Source: Chara braunii
Taxonomy: Eukaryota > Streptophyta > Charophyceae > Charales > Characeae
Direction of reading: 5' to 3'
NCBI GenBank assembly: GCA_003427395.1
Contig: BFEA01000166.1
Coordinates: forward strand, 1,863,668 to 1,903,488
DNA length: 39,821 bases
Each line of letters opens with the position of its first letter. The first letter of the stretch is position 1. The translations under genes and the position numbers were made by a program. The notes under the pieces are model-generated. The model ran no database searches. It was not told the origin of the DNA and worked only from the letters and a program-made list of their open reading frames with translations. Positions 11,041 to 20,348 of the stretch are shown piece after piece.

Positions 11041-11128
11041 ATATGGACGCTGGGCCCGGTTCCCAGCACGTGCTGCTCCCCACGAATAGATTGGAGCTTA
11101 AGAAAAAAAAAAAAAAAAAAAAAAAAAA
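11041..11128 (+). repeat. Retroposon 3' tail, copy 3, with poly(A)
   Basis: Best example of the family. GCTGGG-CCCGGTT-CCCAGC (11049-11067), then GCTCC-N13-GGAGC (11075-11097), a short TTAAG, then 26 A. Upstream 10854-10948 matches the repeat at 8684-8785, so this may be the 3' end of a SINE of about 280 bp. Poly(A) adjacent to the second hairpin indicates insertion by target-primed reverse transcription. Confidence 0.8.
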
Positions 11129-11220
11129 CTTGAAGATCGACAACCCAGATGGGGCCTTTTTGAATTTGAAAATTTGCCTGGGTCTGCCCCCTGCCAGGGC
11201 CTGGAAAATTGATGGCCTAG

Positions 11221-11790
11221 ATTTGTTGCAGCTACTGTTGCAGCAGTTGCAGCTGCATCAGCAACACCATGCGCACGAAGCAACGTCTTCTCTGTATTTA
11301 TGTTCAATTGCTGCAGCAGCAACAACACCTGCAACTGTTGTTGCAGCTGCAGCTGCAACAATTACTGCAGCAGCAACAACAGCTGCAACCAAGTGTTGCA
11401 GTTACAGCAATAGCTGCAGCTGGGACAACACTTGTTGCAGTTGTAATAGCAGGTGCAGTTGTTGCTGCAACTGCAGCACTTTGTTGCAGCTGCTGTTGCT
11501 GCTGCAGCAGTTGTAACAAGTGCTGTGTCTGCAGCTGCAACAGCAGTTGCAGGTTCTGCAGGTTCTGCAGGTTCTGCAGGTGCTGCAGGTGCTGCAGTTG
11601 CAGCAACAGCTGCAGCTGCGACAACACTTGTTGCAGCTGCTGTTGCTGCAGCAGCAGTCATTGCAGCTGCTGCGACAAGTGCTGCAACAGCAGTTGCAGG
11701 TGCTGTTGCTGCTGCAACAACAGTTGCAGATTCTGCAGTTGTTCAAGGTTCCCCACCCGCAGGGCCTGCAACTGCTGCACCTACACTGAC
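11221..11790. repeat. CAGCTG/CTGCAG hexamer array (~570 bp)
   Basis: The segment is built almost only of TGC, TGT, GCA and ACA triplets arranged as overlapping CAGCTG and CTGCAG palindromes (for example TTCTGCAGG repeated four times at 11552-11584). The composition leaves long open frames on both strands that read as Leu/Gln, Ala/Val or Cys/Ser homopolymers. It lies in one phase with few interruptions. This is a degenerate simple-sequence array, not a gene, though it could expand like other CAG/CTG tracts. Confidence 0.85.
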
Positions 11791-12366
11791 GTAGGTAGGT
11801 TGTGTGGCAATGTGTGCCCAATAACCCCCCCCCCCCCTCTCTTTTTTTTTGTCCTCCAAACACCTCAGAATTCTTTTTTTCTGGGGGTCCCTGCAGCGAG
11901 AGTGCGGAGCATTGGCGCCAAAACCCGACTCGTAGGCCATCCAGATCTGCCAGAAAACAGTTGTCCGGGATCCCGGGCAATTCGGGTCCTCGACGTCCGG
12001 CCGAAACACTTGGTAATCGGACATTTGGTAGCCTAGGAAAAAGCACTTGATCTTGGTTAGCCAAAAGGCCAAGAAACTCGAAGAAAGGTATTGATTTCAC
12101 ATTTGCAAACTGTCTTTTTCTTTTGGCTTTCACATTACTTGGTGGCAGATTCTGGACCTGGTTTCAAGCAAGTGCAGCGTTCCACCAGTAGACAAGGAAC
12201 CATCCTGGGAAGCAAGTGTGCTCTTAGCACCCTTAGACAGCAAGGCACACACAAATGGTGTGCCCCCCCCTCCCCCGAAGAAAACCCTTGGTGGCTGAGC
12301 ACTGGAGGGAGACACACAGCTCCTCCCAGTAGAGGGCCCAACCTTTTGAGAATTTTTTAAATATCT
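11791..12366. other. Intergenic stretch, no gene seen
   Basis: Contains a C14 run followed by T-rich sequence (11825-11850), and 12266-12280 is again C-rich. No motif beyond the next retroposon tail was recognised. Confidence 0.4.
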
Positions 12367-12485
12367 TGTTGCCGGGGGCCCTGTGCCCAAGGCAAGAGTA
12401 CACATGGAGGAGATGAAAGATTCAGGGGCAGCTCCCCAACAATAGATGGAGCTTGTTTAAAAAAAAAAAAAAAAAAAAAAAAGGC
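12367..12485 (+). repeat. Retroposon 3' tail, copy 4 (LINE-like), with poly(A)
   Basis: TTGCCGGGGGCCCTGTGCCC then AAGGCAA forms a hairpin (TTGCC/GGCAA, inner GGGC/GCCC). Further on, AGCTCC-N12-GGAGCT (12430-12453) is followed by TTGTTT and a 25-base A run up to the assembly gap. The TTGCCGGGGG start and the TGTTTAAAA end match the 3' end of the LINE at 39745-39821 better than the other tail copies do. Confidence 0.7.
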
Positions 12486-13406
12486 NNNNNNNNNNNNNNN
12501 NNNNNNNNNNNNNNNNNNNNNNNNNNNNNNNNNNNNNNNNNNNNNNNNNNNNNNNNNNNNNNNNNNNNNNNNNNNNNNNNNNNNNNNNNNNNNNNNNNNN
12601 NNNNNNNNNNNNNNNNNNNNNNNNNNNNNNNNNNNNNNNNNNNNNNNNNNNNNNNNNNNNNNNNNNNNNNNNNNNNNNNNNNNNNNNNNNNNNNNNNNNN
12701 NNNNNNNNNNNNNNNNNNNNNNNNNNNNNNNNNNNNNNNNNNNNNNNNNNNNNNNNNNNNNNNNNNNNNNNNNNNNNNNNNNNNNNNNNNNNNNNNNNNN
12801 NNNNNNNNNNNNNNNNNNNNNNNNNNNNNNNNNNNNNNNNNNNNNNNNNNNNNNNNNNNNNNNNNNNNNNNNNNNNNNNNNNNNNNNNNNNNNNNNNNNN
12901 NNNNNNNNNNNNNNNNNNNNNNNNNNNNNNNNNNNNNNNNNNNNNNNNNNNNNNNNNNNNNNNNNNNNNNNNNNNNNNNNNNNNNNNNNNNNNNNNNNNN
13001 NNNNNNNNNNNNNNNNNNNNNNNNNNNNNNNNNNNNNNNNNNNNNNNNNNNNNNNNNNNNNNNNNNNNNNNNNNNNNNNNNNNNNNNNNNNNNNNNNNNN
13101 NNNNNNNNNNNNNNNNNNNNNNNNNNNNNNNNNNNNNNNNNNNNNNNNNNNNNNNNNNNNNNNNNNNNNNNNNNNNNNNNNNNNNNNNNNNNNNNNNNNN
13201 NNNNNNNNNNNNNNNNNNNNNNNNNNNNNNNNNNNNNNNNNNNNNNNNNNNNNNNNNNNNNNNNNNNNNNNNNNNNNNNNNNNNNNNNNNNNNNNNNNNN
13301 NNNNNNNNNNNNNNNNNNNNNNNNNNNNNNNNNNNNNNNNNNNNNNNNNNNNNNNNNNNNNNNNNNNNNNNNNNNNNNNNNNNNNNNNNNNNNNNNNNNN
13401 NNNNNN
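12486..13406. other. Assembly gap (921 N)
   Basis: Run of 921 unknown bases. The 3' LTR of the element that follows is 1,024 bp and only its last 101 bases appear after the gap, so 923 bases of 5' LTR are missing. The gap is therefore almost exactly the missing part of the 5' LTR. Confidence 0.95.
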
Positions 13407-13507
13407 CCCTGTCTCCTTCTCCCCTTTGTCTCATGCATGTATGGGCGTGTGTGAGTACTTCTGAGTGTGAGTGGCAATCAAATTGTCAGACAACCAAGTT
13501 CGTAACA
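13407..13507 (+). repeat. 3' end of the 5' LTR of element 2
   Basis: Identical to the last 101 bases of the 3' LTR except G at 13502 where the 3' copy has A. The change is CG to CA, as expected for deamination of methylated C on the other strand. It ends in CA immediately before the primer site. Confidence 0.92.
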
Positions 13508-13509
13508 GT

Positions 13510-13521
13510 TGGTATCAGAGC
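13510..13521 (+). promoter_or_regulatory. Primer binding site for initiator Met tRNA
   Basis: TGGTATCAGAGC, two bases after the LTR end, is the standard plant LTR-retrotransposon site complementary to the 3' end of tRNA-iMet. Minus-strand cDNA synthesis would start here. Confidence 0.93.
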
Positions 13522-15027
13522 GGAGTCTGGAATTGGAGCTCAGAGGGTTGAGCGCAACAACTGGCGAGAAGATCCATGGTGGTTCTCCATCTCCAGTGAC
13601 TATCCAGTAGGGAAGAAGGGATACAAGCGGTGATTGCAGGAACATCAGTTGCGATTGATCAGGCACCCTAAGCCTGTCTGAGTGCCTGATTGGAGGTGGC
13701 GAGAATAGGGTTATTTCGCTATCCACCCTCCTGACCTCAGTTGCTGACTGGGTCTAGGGTGGCAAAATTTACCCTAATCCAGTGATTACTGGGTGGCGGC
13801 TTCATTCCCAGTGTAGCGCTGAGGGAGGATTGATCGCAGGATCACCTCCTGCTAAATTAACCCTACTCAGGGCTAAATTTAGCACCAGCGGCCCATACCC
13901 TGCAGTGGCGAGATACCTTCAGGAGAGTTCTCTCTCGCCACTGGGGCAGATTCAGTGTATCTGAGAGTTGGGGGTGAATCGCCTCGTCATACTGGAGCGG
14001 ATCAATAAGTTTCAGGGGATTCTGTACGTGGGAAGCTCTGGAAGACTGTCTGCAAGTACTGGCGAGACCAGGGTTTGGCAGCCATAGCCAAAGCTTCATC
14101 ATCTACTGAGGGTTACACTTCAAGTGAGTTCGTTCTGTATGAATCCCTGAATAGCGATTAGTATAGAATTAGTAAAGATAGGATTGATGGTCTGTCTGAC
14201 AGTACTGTAACAATCGTGAAATTGTCAGACTGGAGGACAACCATATCCATCTTCTTCCTCCCTACCCTGACTCATATCTCTTCATCTACTGACCTGTTCT
14301 GACTCCAAATTGTTCTGGGACTGCTTTACAGTATTGTGTTGCATCTTGTATGCTCATTCTGTGAAGTCTGTACTGAAAAGACAGTGATATTGTGGATTTG
14401 AGTTTTGCGCTGAGTCTATTTAAAGTCTAGTCTACCTAGGGTCAGTCATAACTCAAAATCTGACCGTCAGAATTCAAGTCTGTCAGTCTGGGGTGAATCG
14501 CAATTCTATTTGTAGCAACCCTGCTGAAGCGCTAGTCCAGAAACACTGTATTTGGGTCATTACAGTGCATTCCTGAAATTCGCCATATCTGGGGTAATTT
14601 CTGTTGATGTCAACACTGGTGAAATTTGAGTCTGGGGTTGTCAGGGAGTAATCTACTAAATCGCTACTACCTGTCGCTGTGTTTCAGTTAATTCTTGCCT
14701 ACCCCTACCAATACTACTAATCTACTCTGCTTTCTGATGGGCTCTGGAATACTAGTGACCCCTGGAATGTTGTGAAACTGCATGTTGTAACTTCAGTAAA
14801 GGTTCAGTGTCAGGTGTAGGAAATCGTTAGTGAATGGTTTTACTGAACACCCTGTCAGCCTGACTACTGACTCCAGTGGTTTCATTCCAACCCTAACTGC
14901 TTGTGCCCACTAACCCACATTGCTTTGTGAACTGACAGTGCAGCGAAATTTGAGTGTTTGTGTGATCTGTAAATCGTTGCACCCCCTGCTGTTTCATTTT
15001 TGTTTTATTGTTGTTCTGTGAGGGAAA
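13522..15027 (+). other. Long structured leader of element 2
   Basis: About 1.5 kb between primer site and gag ATG, without a convincing ORF. Perfect hairpins: ATCAGGCAC/GTGCCTGAT (13658-13666 with 13682-13690, 15-base loop) and CAGTGGCGAGA/TCTCGCCACTG (13903-13913 with 13933-13943, 19-base loop). The octamer TGGCGAGA occurs four times (13562, 13697, 13906, 14060), once inverted (13933), and again in the 3' LTR (21058). Leaders of LTR elements commonly hold packaging and dimerisation signals, and these repeats are candidates. Confidence 0.7.
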
Positions 15028-16656
15028 ATGTCTGACGCAGCTGACACAGGTGCAGGGAAGGTGGAGGTCGTGATCAAGGCTGAAGGGGAACCCTCAACCA
15101 CAACACCTCCTCCCCCTCCCCTGACCCCTGCGCAGTGGCGCAAGAGAGAGATACAGGAGCAGTTGCGGCAGCAACAGGCGCTGCTCGCAGAAGCCGAGAG
15201 ACAGGAGGCAGCAAAATTGGAGGCTGCAACAGATGCATCTCGCAAGGAGCACCTGCTGCAGCAGGCCGGGAAAACTGTTGCTGATACGAGGGTGGCCCAG
15301 TGTACCAGAGACCTGGCTGAGCTGGTACTATTGCAAGAAAAGTTGACAGCCGACCATTTCACAAACTGGGATGAGCATATCCAGAGACTGGAGACTCGTG
15401 TGGCTGATCAGGGAACTCAGCAGACCAAGATTCTGGACTCCATCCAGAACTTGACTGCTCAGTTAACAGCAGCCAACATCATCAGTCCCCTGGTCCCTGT
15501 GGGACCCTCACCAAAGCCCAAACAGTCTTCCCCTCCTCCTTCTCCACCTCCTGGCTCCTCCCATCATTCTCAGAAGTCTTCTCCCTCAGTCACCTCCCAG
15601 GCCAAAGCTACACCTCCTCCCACCTTTGCTGCTGTTGTTGCTGGGGACTCACGAGGTCCCAAGATTCCTGCCCCAAGCAAATTCAAGGGGGATGACCCCA
15701 AGATTGATGTGGGGGACTGGACAGCTGGAACCCGGGCCTATCTGAAAGGGTTTCAGTGCCCAGAGCTGCAAAAGGTGGCTACTGTTGTGGGTCTGCTGGA
15801 GGGGCCAGCCCAAAAATGGGCTACCTCTACAGCAAGTGCCCAGCAGCAGACTTTGGAGGATTGGGCATTGGCACTGGGGGCTGACAAACTTTTGCAGGCC
15901 CAAAAAGATCGCTTTGCAGACAAAGAGAGGCCACGCAAGGCTGCTGACCGGATCGTACGCCTGGGCCAGCAGCGATATAGCGGCAGTCTGCAGGCGCTGT
16001 TCGCTGAGTTTGAACAGCTGACATCCACCCCTGGATTGGTTATGTCTACACATGACTTGTTGACTAACTTTTGCAGGGCTGTGCCTGAAAAGTTTTGTGT
16101 TGCTTTGTACAGCGCCGGGCACAAAGACTGGCGCTCATTTGGACACGCAGCACTGGACATGGAAGCCAAGCTTCATGTCCAGGCCCCCTCCAGTGACAAG
16201 AGGAGAGGCGCCTTCCCTCGCGGTGGTAGAAAGGGAAAGGCGGCCTTTGCATACGCGGGTTCTGGGACATCATCTGATGCAGGATCCCGGCCTGGTACAC
16301 TGCCAGGTGGGACTGCAGCAGCTGCTGTTCCAGATGTTGCAGCAGTGGTCCAGCAGCTGCAGGCTGCGTTGGGGGCCTTCCAAAAGGCCGGATCCGCCTC
16401 CAGCACAGCCTCCAGCAGCAAGGGGAAGAGCCAGGGACGTCGCTCTTCAACCCCTGCCCGGCGCCTTAATCTGCCACGTGACGTCCGTTTCCCAGCAGAC
16501 CCTCTGAACCCCAACACTCTCCCATGGCATGATTTGAAGATCTAGGAGGGAGTGTGGAGGAAGAGGAAGGAGAGAGGTATCTGCTTGAGGTGTGAGGGAC
16601 AACACTTCTTGAAGGACTGTCCCTACATGCCAAGCCCAGCTCAGTCAAAAAACTGA
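15028..16656 (+). pseudogene. gag: Gag of element 2 (one in-frame TAG)
   Basis: ATG at 15028 follows the leader with AAA at -3. The protein would be 542 aa to TGA 16654-16656. N-terminus: acidic/Pro-rich, then a Gln/Glu/Ala-rich helix of about residues 38-150 likely to be a coiled coil, a Pro/Ser linker, and a gag-like helical domain at about 215-390 (FKGDDPKIDVGDWTAGTRAYL, GLLEGPAQKWA, FAEFEQLTSTPG). A zinc knuckle at 16582-16620 reads C-LR-C-EGQ-H-FLKD-C, one residue shorter than CX2CX4HX4C. TAG at 16543-16545 splits gag before the knuckle and fits a C-to-T change in CAG. Gag would assemble particles and bind RNA. Confidence 0.85.
16647..16653 (+). promoter_or_regulatory. -1 ribosomal frameshift site A AAA AAC
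   Basis: In gag phase the codons are TCA AAA AAC TGA, so A AAA AAC has the X XXY YYZ register of retroviral -1 slippery sites and sits directly before the gag stop. After one slip back the reading enters frame 0 at 16653 (CTG AAG CTG), which stays open into protease. The pol frame opens after a TGA at 16593-16595, giving a ~60-nt overlap. Possible stimulators: AACTGAAGCTG (16651-16661) pairs perfectly with CAGCTTCAGTT (16714-16724), and CTGGAG (16665-16670) with CTCCAG (16682-16687). Confidence 0.75.
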
Positions 16657-17249
16657 AGCTGAACCTGGAGACAGCAGTTCCCTCCAGTGCTGCAACTGCA
16701 TCTGTAGCTGCAGCAGCTTCAGTTGAGACTTCCTCCTTCCCATCCAGTGTGGGAGCTGCGCGGGCAGCATCCTTTATCTATGAGGATCCTGACCCGGATC
16801 AGGAACTGGACCAGTCTGAGTGTCAGGCTCTTGCTGCTTTCTTCTTTCACCTGAAAGAACAAAAGCAGAACAAGTCTGATCTCATCCTGCTTCGACCCCT
16901 GATCAACCATCGCAGGATCAAAGGGCTATTAGACTGTGGAGCCACTCGTAACTTCATGTCTCCCAGTGCAGTCCAAAAACTGCATCTGGGCATGAAAGTG
17001 GTGCAACTGCAGCAACTGCTGCAGGTCCGCATAGGGGACTCCACTGTTCTGACCATCAGGGAGAAGGTCAGGGGCATCCCTGTTACCTTCGACAGCGCAG
17101 GAGAAGTCAGACACAGTCTGAACTTCTACATCTTCCCTGACCTACCCTTTGACCTCGTGTTCTCTATGCAGTGGCTGAGAGCAGTTATCCCAAGGATCGA
17201 CTGGCAGATCCCCAAGGTTGAACTGCCAAACAGCAAAGGGGTGTATTAG
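16653..17249 (+). pseudogene. pol: Aspartic protease of element 2
   Basis: Begins in the -1 frame after the slippery site. The first ~55 residues are Ala/Ser/Val-rich linker. Protease core: LLDCGATRNFMSPSAVQ (about 16927-16977) with D-C-G-A at the catalytic loop, a variant common in plant gypsy proteases. A later flap and C-terminal segment follow (YIFPDLPFDLVFSMQWLR). It cuts the polyprotein. Frame 0 meets TAG at 17247-17249, in the linker between protease and RT, then continues. Confidence 0.85.
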
Positions 17250-17255
17250 CCTTGC

Positions 17256-18380
17256 ATGATTGCAGCTGATCACCACCCTCAGACATCTTGCTTCTGCTTG
17301 AGAGCGAGAGAGTTATATGCTCTCTCTCGCCAGTACGATCTTGAGCGCCTGTTCATTGCTCTAGTCAAGCAGACCGACGCTCCCTCTACTCCCTGTTCTC
17401 CTGAGATACAACAGGTTGTGGACCAGTATGCTGATCTGATGCAGGAGCCCTTTGGGTTACCCAACCGGCCAACCAAGCATCATATTGAGTTGCTGCCTGG
17501 GGCGGTTCCTCCCAAGGGCCGCATCTACAGGATGTCACCTGTTGAGCTTGAGGAGCTCAGGCGACAGCTTGAGGCCCTGACCAGCAAGGGCTGGATCAGG
17601 CCCAACACTTCTGAATTCGGTGCTCCAGTCCTCTTTGTTCCAAAGGGGAGTGGTGAGTTCAGAATGTGCATAGACTACAGGGGTCTCAACAAGATCACTA
17701 CGAAGAGCACAGAGCCACTCCCTAGGATCGATGACCTTCTGGATATGGTCCAGGGCTGCACCATCTTCAGCAAAGTCGACCTCAAATCTGGCTACCACCA
17801 GGTTGAGATGGCAGAGGAGGACGTCCACAAGACGGCCTTCAAAACCAGGTATGGTACTTATGAGTACCTGGTGATGCCATTTGGACTTCGCAATGCACCT
17901 GGCACATTCTAGACCGAGATGCACCGCATATTCAGGCCGTACCTGGACAAGTTCATGGTTGTTTACCTGGATGACATCCTGGTATTTAGCAGGACTGCCA
18001 GGGAACATGCGGAGCACTTGACTTTGATTCTTCAGGCATTACGTGACAGCCAGTATAAGATCAACAGGGAGAAGTCCTCTTTTGGAGTTCCCTTTGTTAT
18101 CTACCTGGGTCATGTGATTTCTGGAGATGGGCTGGCCCCTGAAGCAGCCAAAGTTGCTGCTATTTAGGATTGGCCACAGCCCCAGACAGTGAGAGATGTC
18201 CGGTCATTCTTGGGTCTGGCCTCCTACTACAGAAAGTTCGTCAGGAACTTTTCTGCAGTGGTTGCACCCTTGACTAACCTCACCAAGAAAGACACTCCCT
18301 TTCTTTGGTCCCTCCACTGCCAGATGGCCTTTGCACGACTCAAACAGGCCTTGACTCGTGCACCTGTTCTGAAGTTGCCT
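17256..18380 (+). pseudogene. pol: Reverse transcriptase of element 2 (two in-frame stops)
   Basis: Fingers: [60 protein letters not shown]. Palm: [35 protein letters not shown], then the catalytic box Y-L-D-D at 17964-17975, intact. Thumb: FGVPFVIYLGHVISGDGLAPEA and VRSFLGLASYYRKFVRNFS. Two TAG codons interrupt the single frame (17910-17912 and 18165-18167). In each case the family normally has Gln, so both look like CAG to TAG. Reverse transcriptase copies element RNA from the Met-tRNA primer at 13510. Confidence 0.92.
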
Positions 18381-18790
18381 GACCCCACTTTGCCATTTGT
18401 TCCCACCACGGACGCTAGTCAGTATGACATTGGGGCAGTCCTTCAGCAGGATGATGGTAATGGTCTGAGACCTGTAGAGTTTATAAGTAAGAAGATCAAA
18501 ACTCAGAAGCTTCAGGACTCTACCTACGAGAAAGAGTTGTATGCTCTTGTCAGTGCCCTGAAACATTGGAAGCACTTTCTCCTGGGCAGGCACTTCCTCC
18601 TGGGCAGGTACTTCAAGATCTTTTCTGATCATTCCACCCTGCAGTGGTTGAAGTCACAGGGAGAGTTGAATGATAAACTGACACGCTACATTCAGTTCAT
18701 TGATCTGTTTGACTTTGAACTGAAGCATAAGAAGGGTTGCTACAACAAGGTAGCAGATGCCCTCTCTCGTAGGCCTGACTCTTTTGCTTT
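18381..18790 (+). pseudogene. RNase H of element 2 with an 18-bp tandem duplication
   Basis: PTTDASQYDIGAVLQQDDG carries the first catalytic Asp. STYEKELYALVSALKHWKHF and FKIFSDHSTLQWL follow, ending in KVADALSRRPDSF. The linker between GAVLQQ and VEFISK is about eight residues, the usual length. The segment coding HFLLGR occurs twice in direct tandem (18573-18590 and 18591-18608, one mismatch), adding six residues next to the conserved HFLLGRxF turn. Part of the same polyprotein, with no stop inside. Confidence 0.9.
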
Positions 18791-20060
18791 GATCTCCTCT
18801 ACTCACTCCTTTGGAGAGGAGGTCCGTCAGACCATCGCTCGTTTGCTGCCTCAGGATCCGGCTTATGGACCCATCGTCAGGAATCTGCAAGCAGATCCTT
18901 ATTCTGAACCTGGCTATGCCCTGAGTTCAGATCTGCTGTATACTTACAGCAAAGGAAAGGAGCGCTTGTGCATCCCTGAGGACCAGCAGCTGAGGACACT
19001 GCTGATGTCAGAGTGCCACGATGCGCGTGGACACTTTGGGTTCCTAAAGTCATATGCAGCCCTGTCGCAGCGCTTCTTCTGGAAGGAGATGCGGAGTGAT
19101 ATGCTGCGCTATGTGGACACCTGTGAGCTCTGCCAAAAGAACAAGGTTCAGCGTAAACCTCCTTTGGGATTGCTCAAACCTTTGCCCATACCTGATGGTC
19201 CTGCCCAGTCTGTATCCATCGACTTTACAGACTTAGGCAAGACTACCCCTCGTGGCATGCGTCAGGTAATGGTCTGCGTGGACAAGTTTTCCAAATACGC
19301 AGAGTTCATCCCCTTGCCAAAGGTAGCCAGGGTACCGGCTGTGAGAGCAGCCTTTTCTGAGAGGTGGGTCACACACCATGGACCGCCCACTTCTATTGTG
19401 AGTGATTGAGACCCCAGATTCTGAAGCGATGAGTGGCAGTCCTACTGCAAGGACTATCTGCACTCACGCCTGGACATGACTTCTGGTCGTCATCCTGAAG
19501 CCAATGGATTGGCTGAGGTGATGAACCAGGTCCTGTTCCAGTTGCTACGTCCTGTGATCTCTCCTGATCAGCAGGACTGGGATCTCCACTTGGCGAGGGC
19601 ACAACTCATGTATAACATGTTTGTCCACTCCTCGACAGGGTTCAGTCCCTACGGGTTACATGGGGGACGTGAACCACGACAGCCTCTCGATGACATCATC
19701 GATAAGGCTAAGCCTGACCTTACCCCAGGCACGGCAGAGTTCGCCAGACGCTATCATCTGGATGTGGAAAGAGCCCGGACGAACTTGTTCAAGGCCCAAA
19801 AGGCCATGATTGAACAAGCCAACCGCCACAGGCGGCCTTCCCCCATCCGCACTGGTGACTATGTCTGGGTGGCCAGTTCTGAGTTGTCAAGGGAGGAGGA
19901 TATTTCTCCTAAGCTGTTGCCACGCTACCTGGGTCCGTGGCAGGTCCTATATACAGTGGGCGCCGATCCCTTCGGTCCGTCGTATGTCATCGACGTCCCG
20001 CTGCATCTACGCACCCATCCGGTCTTTCATGCATCCAAGCTGCTGCCTTTCATCCCAGCT
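18791..20060 (+). pseudogene. Integrase of element 2 (two TGA stops in the core)
   Basis: Zinc domain: ECHDARGHFGFLKSY ... YVDTCELCQKN (H-H-C-C, 19010-19140). Core: PIPDGPAQSVSIDFTDLG (first Asp), PTSIVSD then DPRF (second Asp), HPEANGLAEVMNQVL (Glu). TGA at 19407-19409 and 19422-19424 flank DPRF where the family has Arg; both fit CGA to TGA. C-terminal GPF-type module: LLPRYLGPWQVLYTVGADPFG, followed by the LRTHPVFHASKLLPF tether. The enzyme would insert the cDNA. The reading frame is otherwise continuous with RNase H upstream and the chromodomain-like end downstream. Confidence 0.9.
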
Positions 20061-20315
20061 GATGCATTCCCTGACCGGCCCCCTCAATGGGGCCCACCAA
20101 TCCCTGGTAAGGGATATGATGTGGTGGCCATTGAGGACGAGTGGGGCACTGGCCCCGGCCGGCAGTATCTTGTCAGGTTTGCGTTCCAGCCTCCTTCTGA
20201 GAACCGGTGTTTCTACAGAAGAGACCTGATCAAGACAGCCAAGTCAGTTGTTTTGAGATACGAGGCGGCTCAGAAGGGTAATCTCCCTCGCCGATCTCCT
20301 CGTCTCCACCCTTAG
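20061..20315 (+). pseudogene. Diverged chromodomain-like C-terminus of element 2
   Basis: YDVVAIEDEWG, RQYLVRFAFQPPSENRCFYR and RDLIKTAKSVVLRYEAAQ line up with the beta-strands and final helix of a chromodomain. However, the W-K-G-Y loop is replaced by F-A-F-Q and the usual W before the helix is absent, so the aromatic cage is incomplete. The tail is basic (PRRSPRLHP). It ends at TAG 20313-20315, 21 bases before the polypurine tract. It contrasts with the canonical chromodomain of element 1 at 6244-6420. It may bind a different chromatin mark or none. Confidence 0.65.
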
Positions 20316-20336
20316 CTCGGAGGTCCTCGCTCCCCC

Positions 20337-20348
20337 GGGGGGTAAGAA
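20337..20348 (+). promoter_or_regulatory. Polypurine tract of element 2
   Basis: GGGGGGTAAGAA lies directly before the TG of the 3' LTR, the expected place for the RNase H-resistant primer of plus-strand synthesis. One T interrupts the purines. Confidence 0.75.

Noticed and set aside
11043-12133. Long open frames of Leu/Gln, Ala/Val and Cys/Ser repeats on both strands
   Set aside because: Direct result of the CAGCTG/CTGCAG array. Several frames and both strands are open at once.
12422-13477. Open frames across the N run
   Set aside because: Made of unknown bases, so no information.
16543-16545. Programmed stop-codon readthrough at the gag TAG
   Set aside because: No known readthrough context after the TAG, and the other stops in the element suggest ordinary C-to-T mutation.
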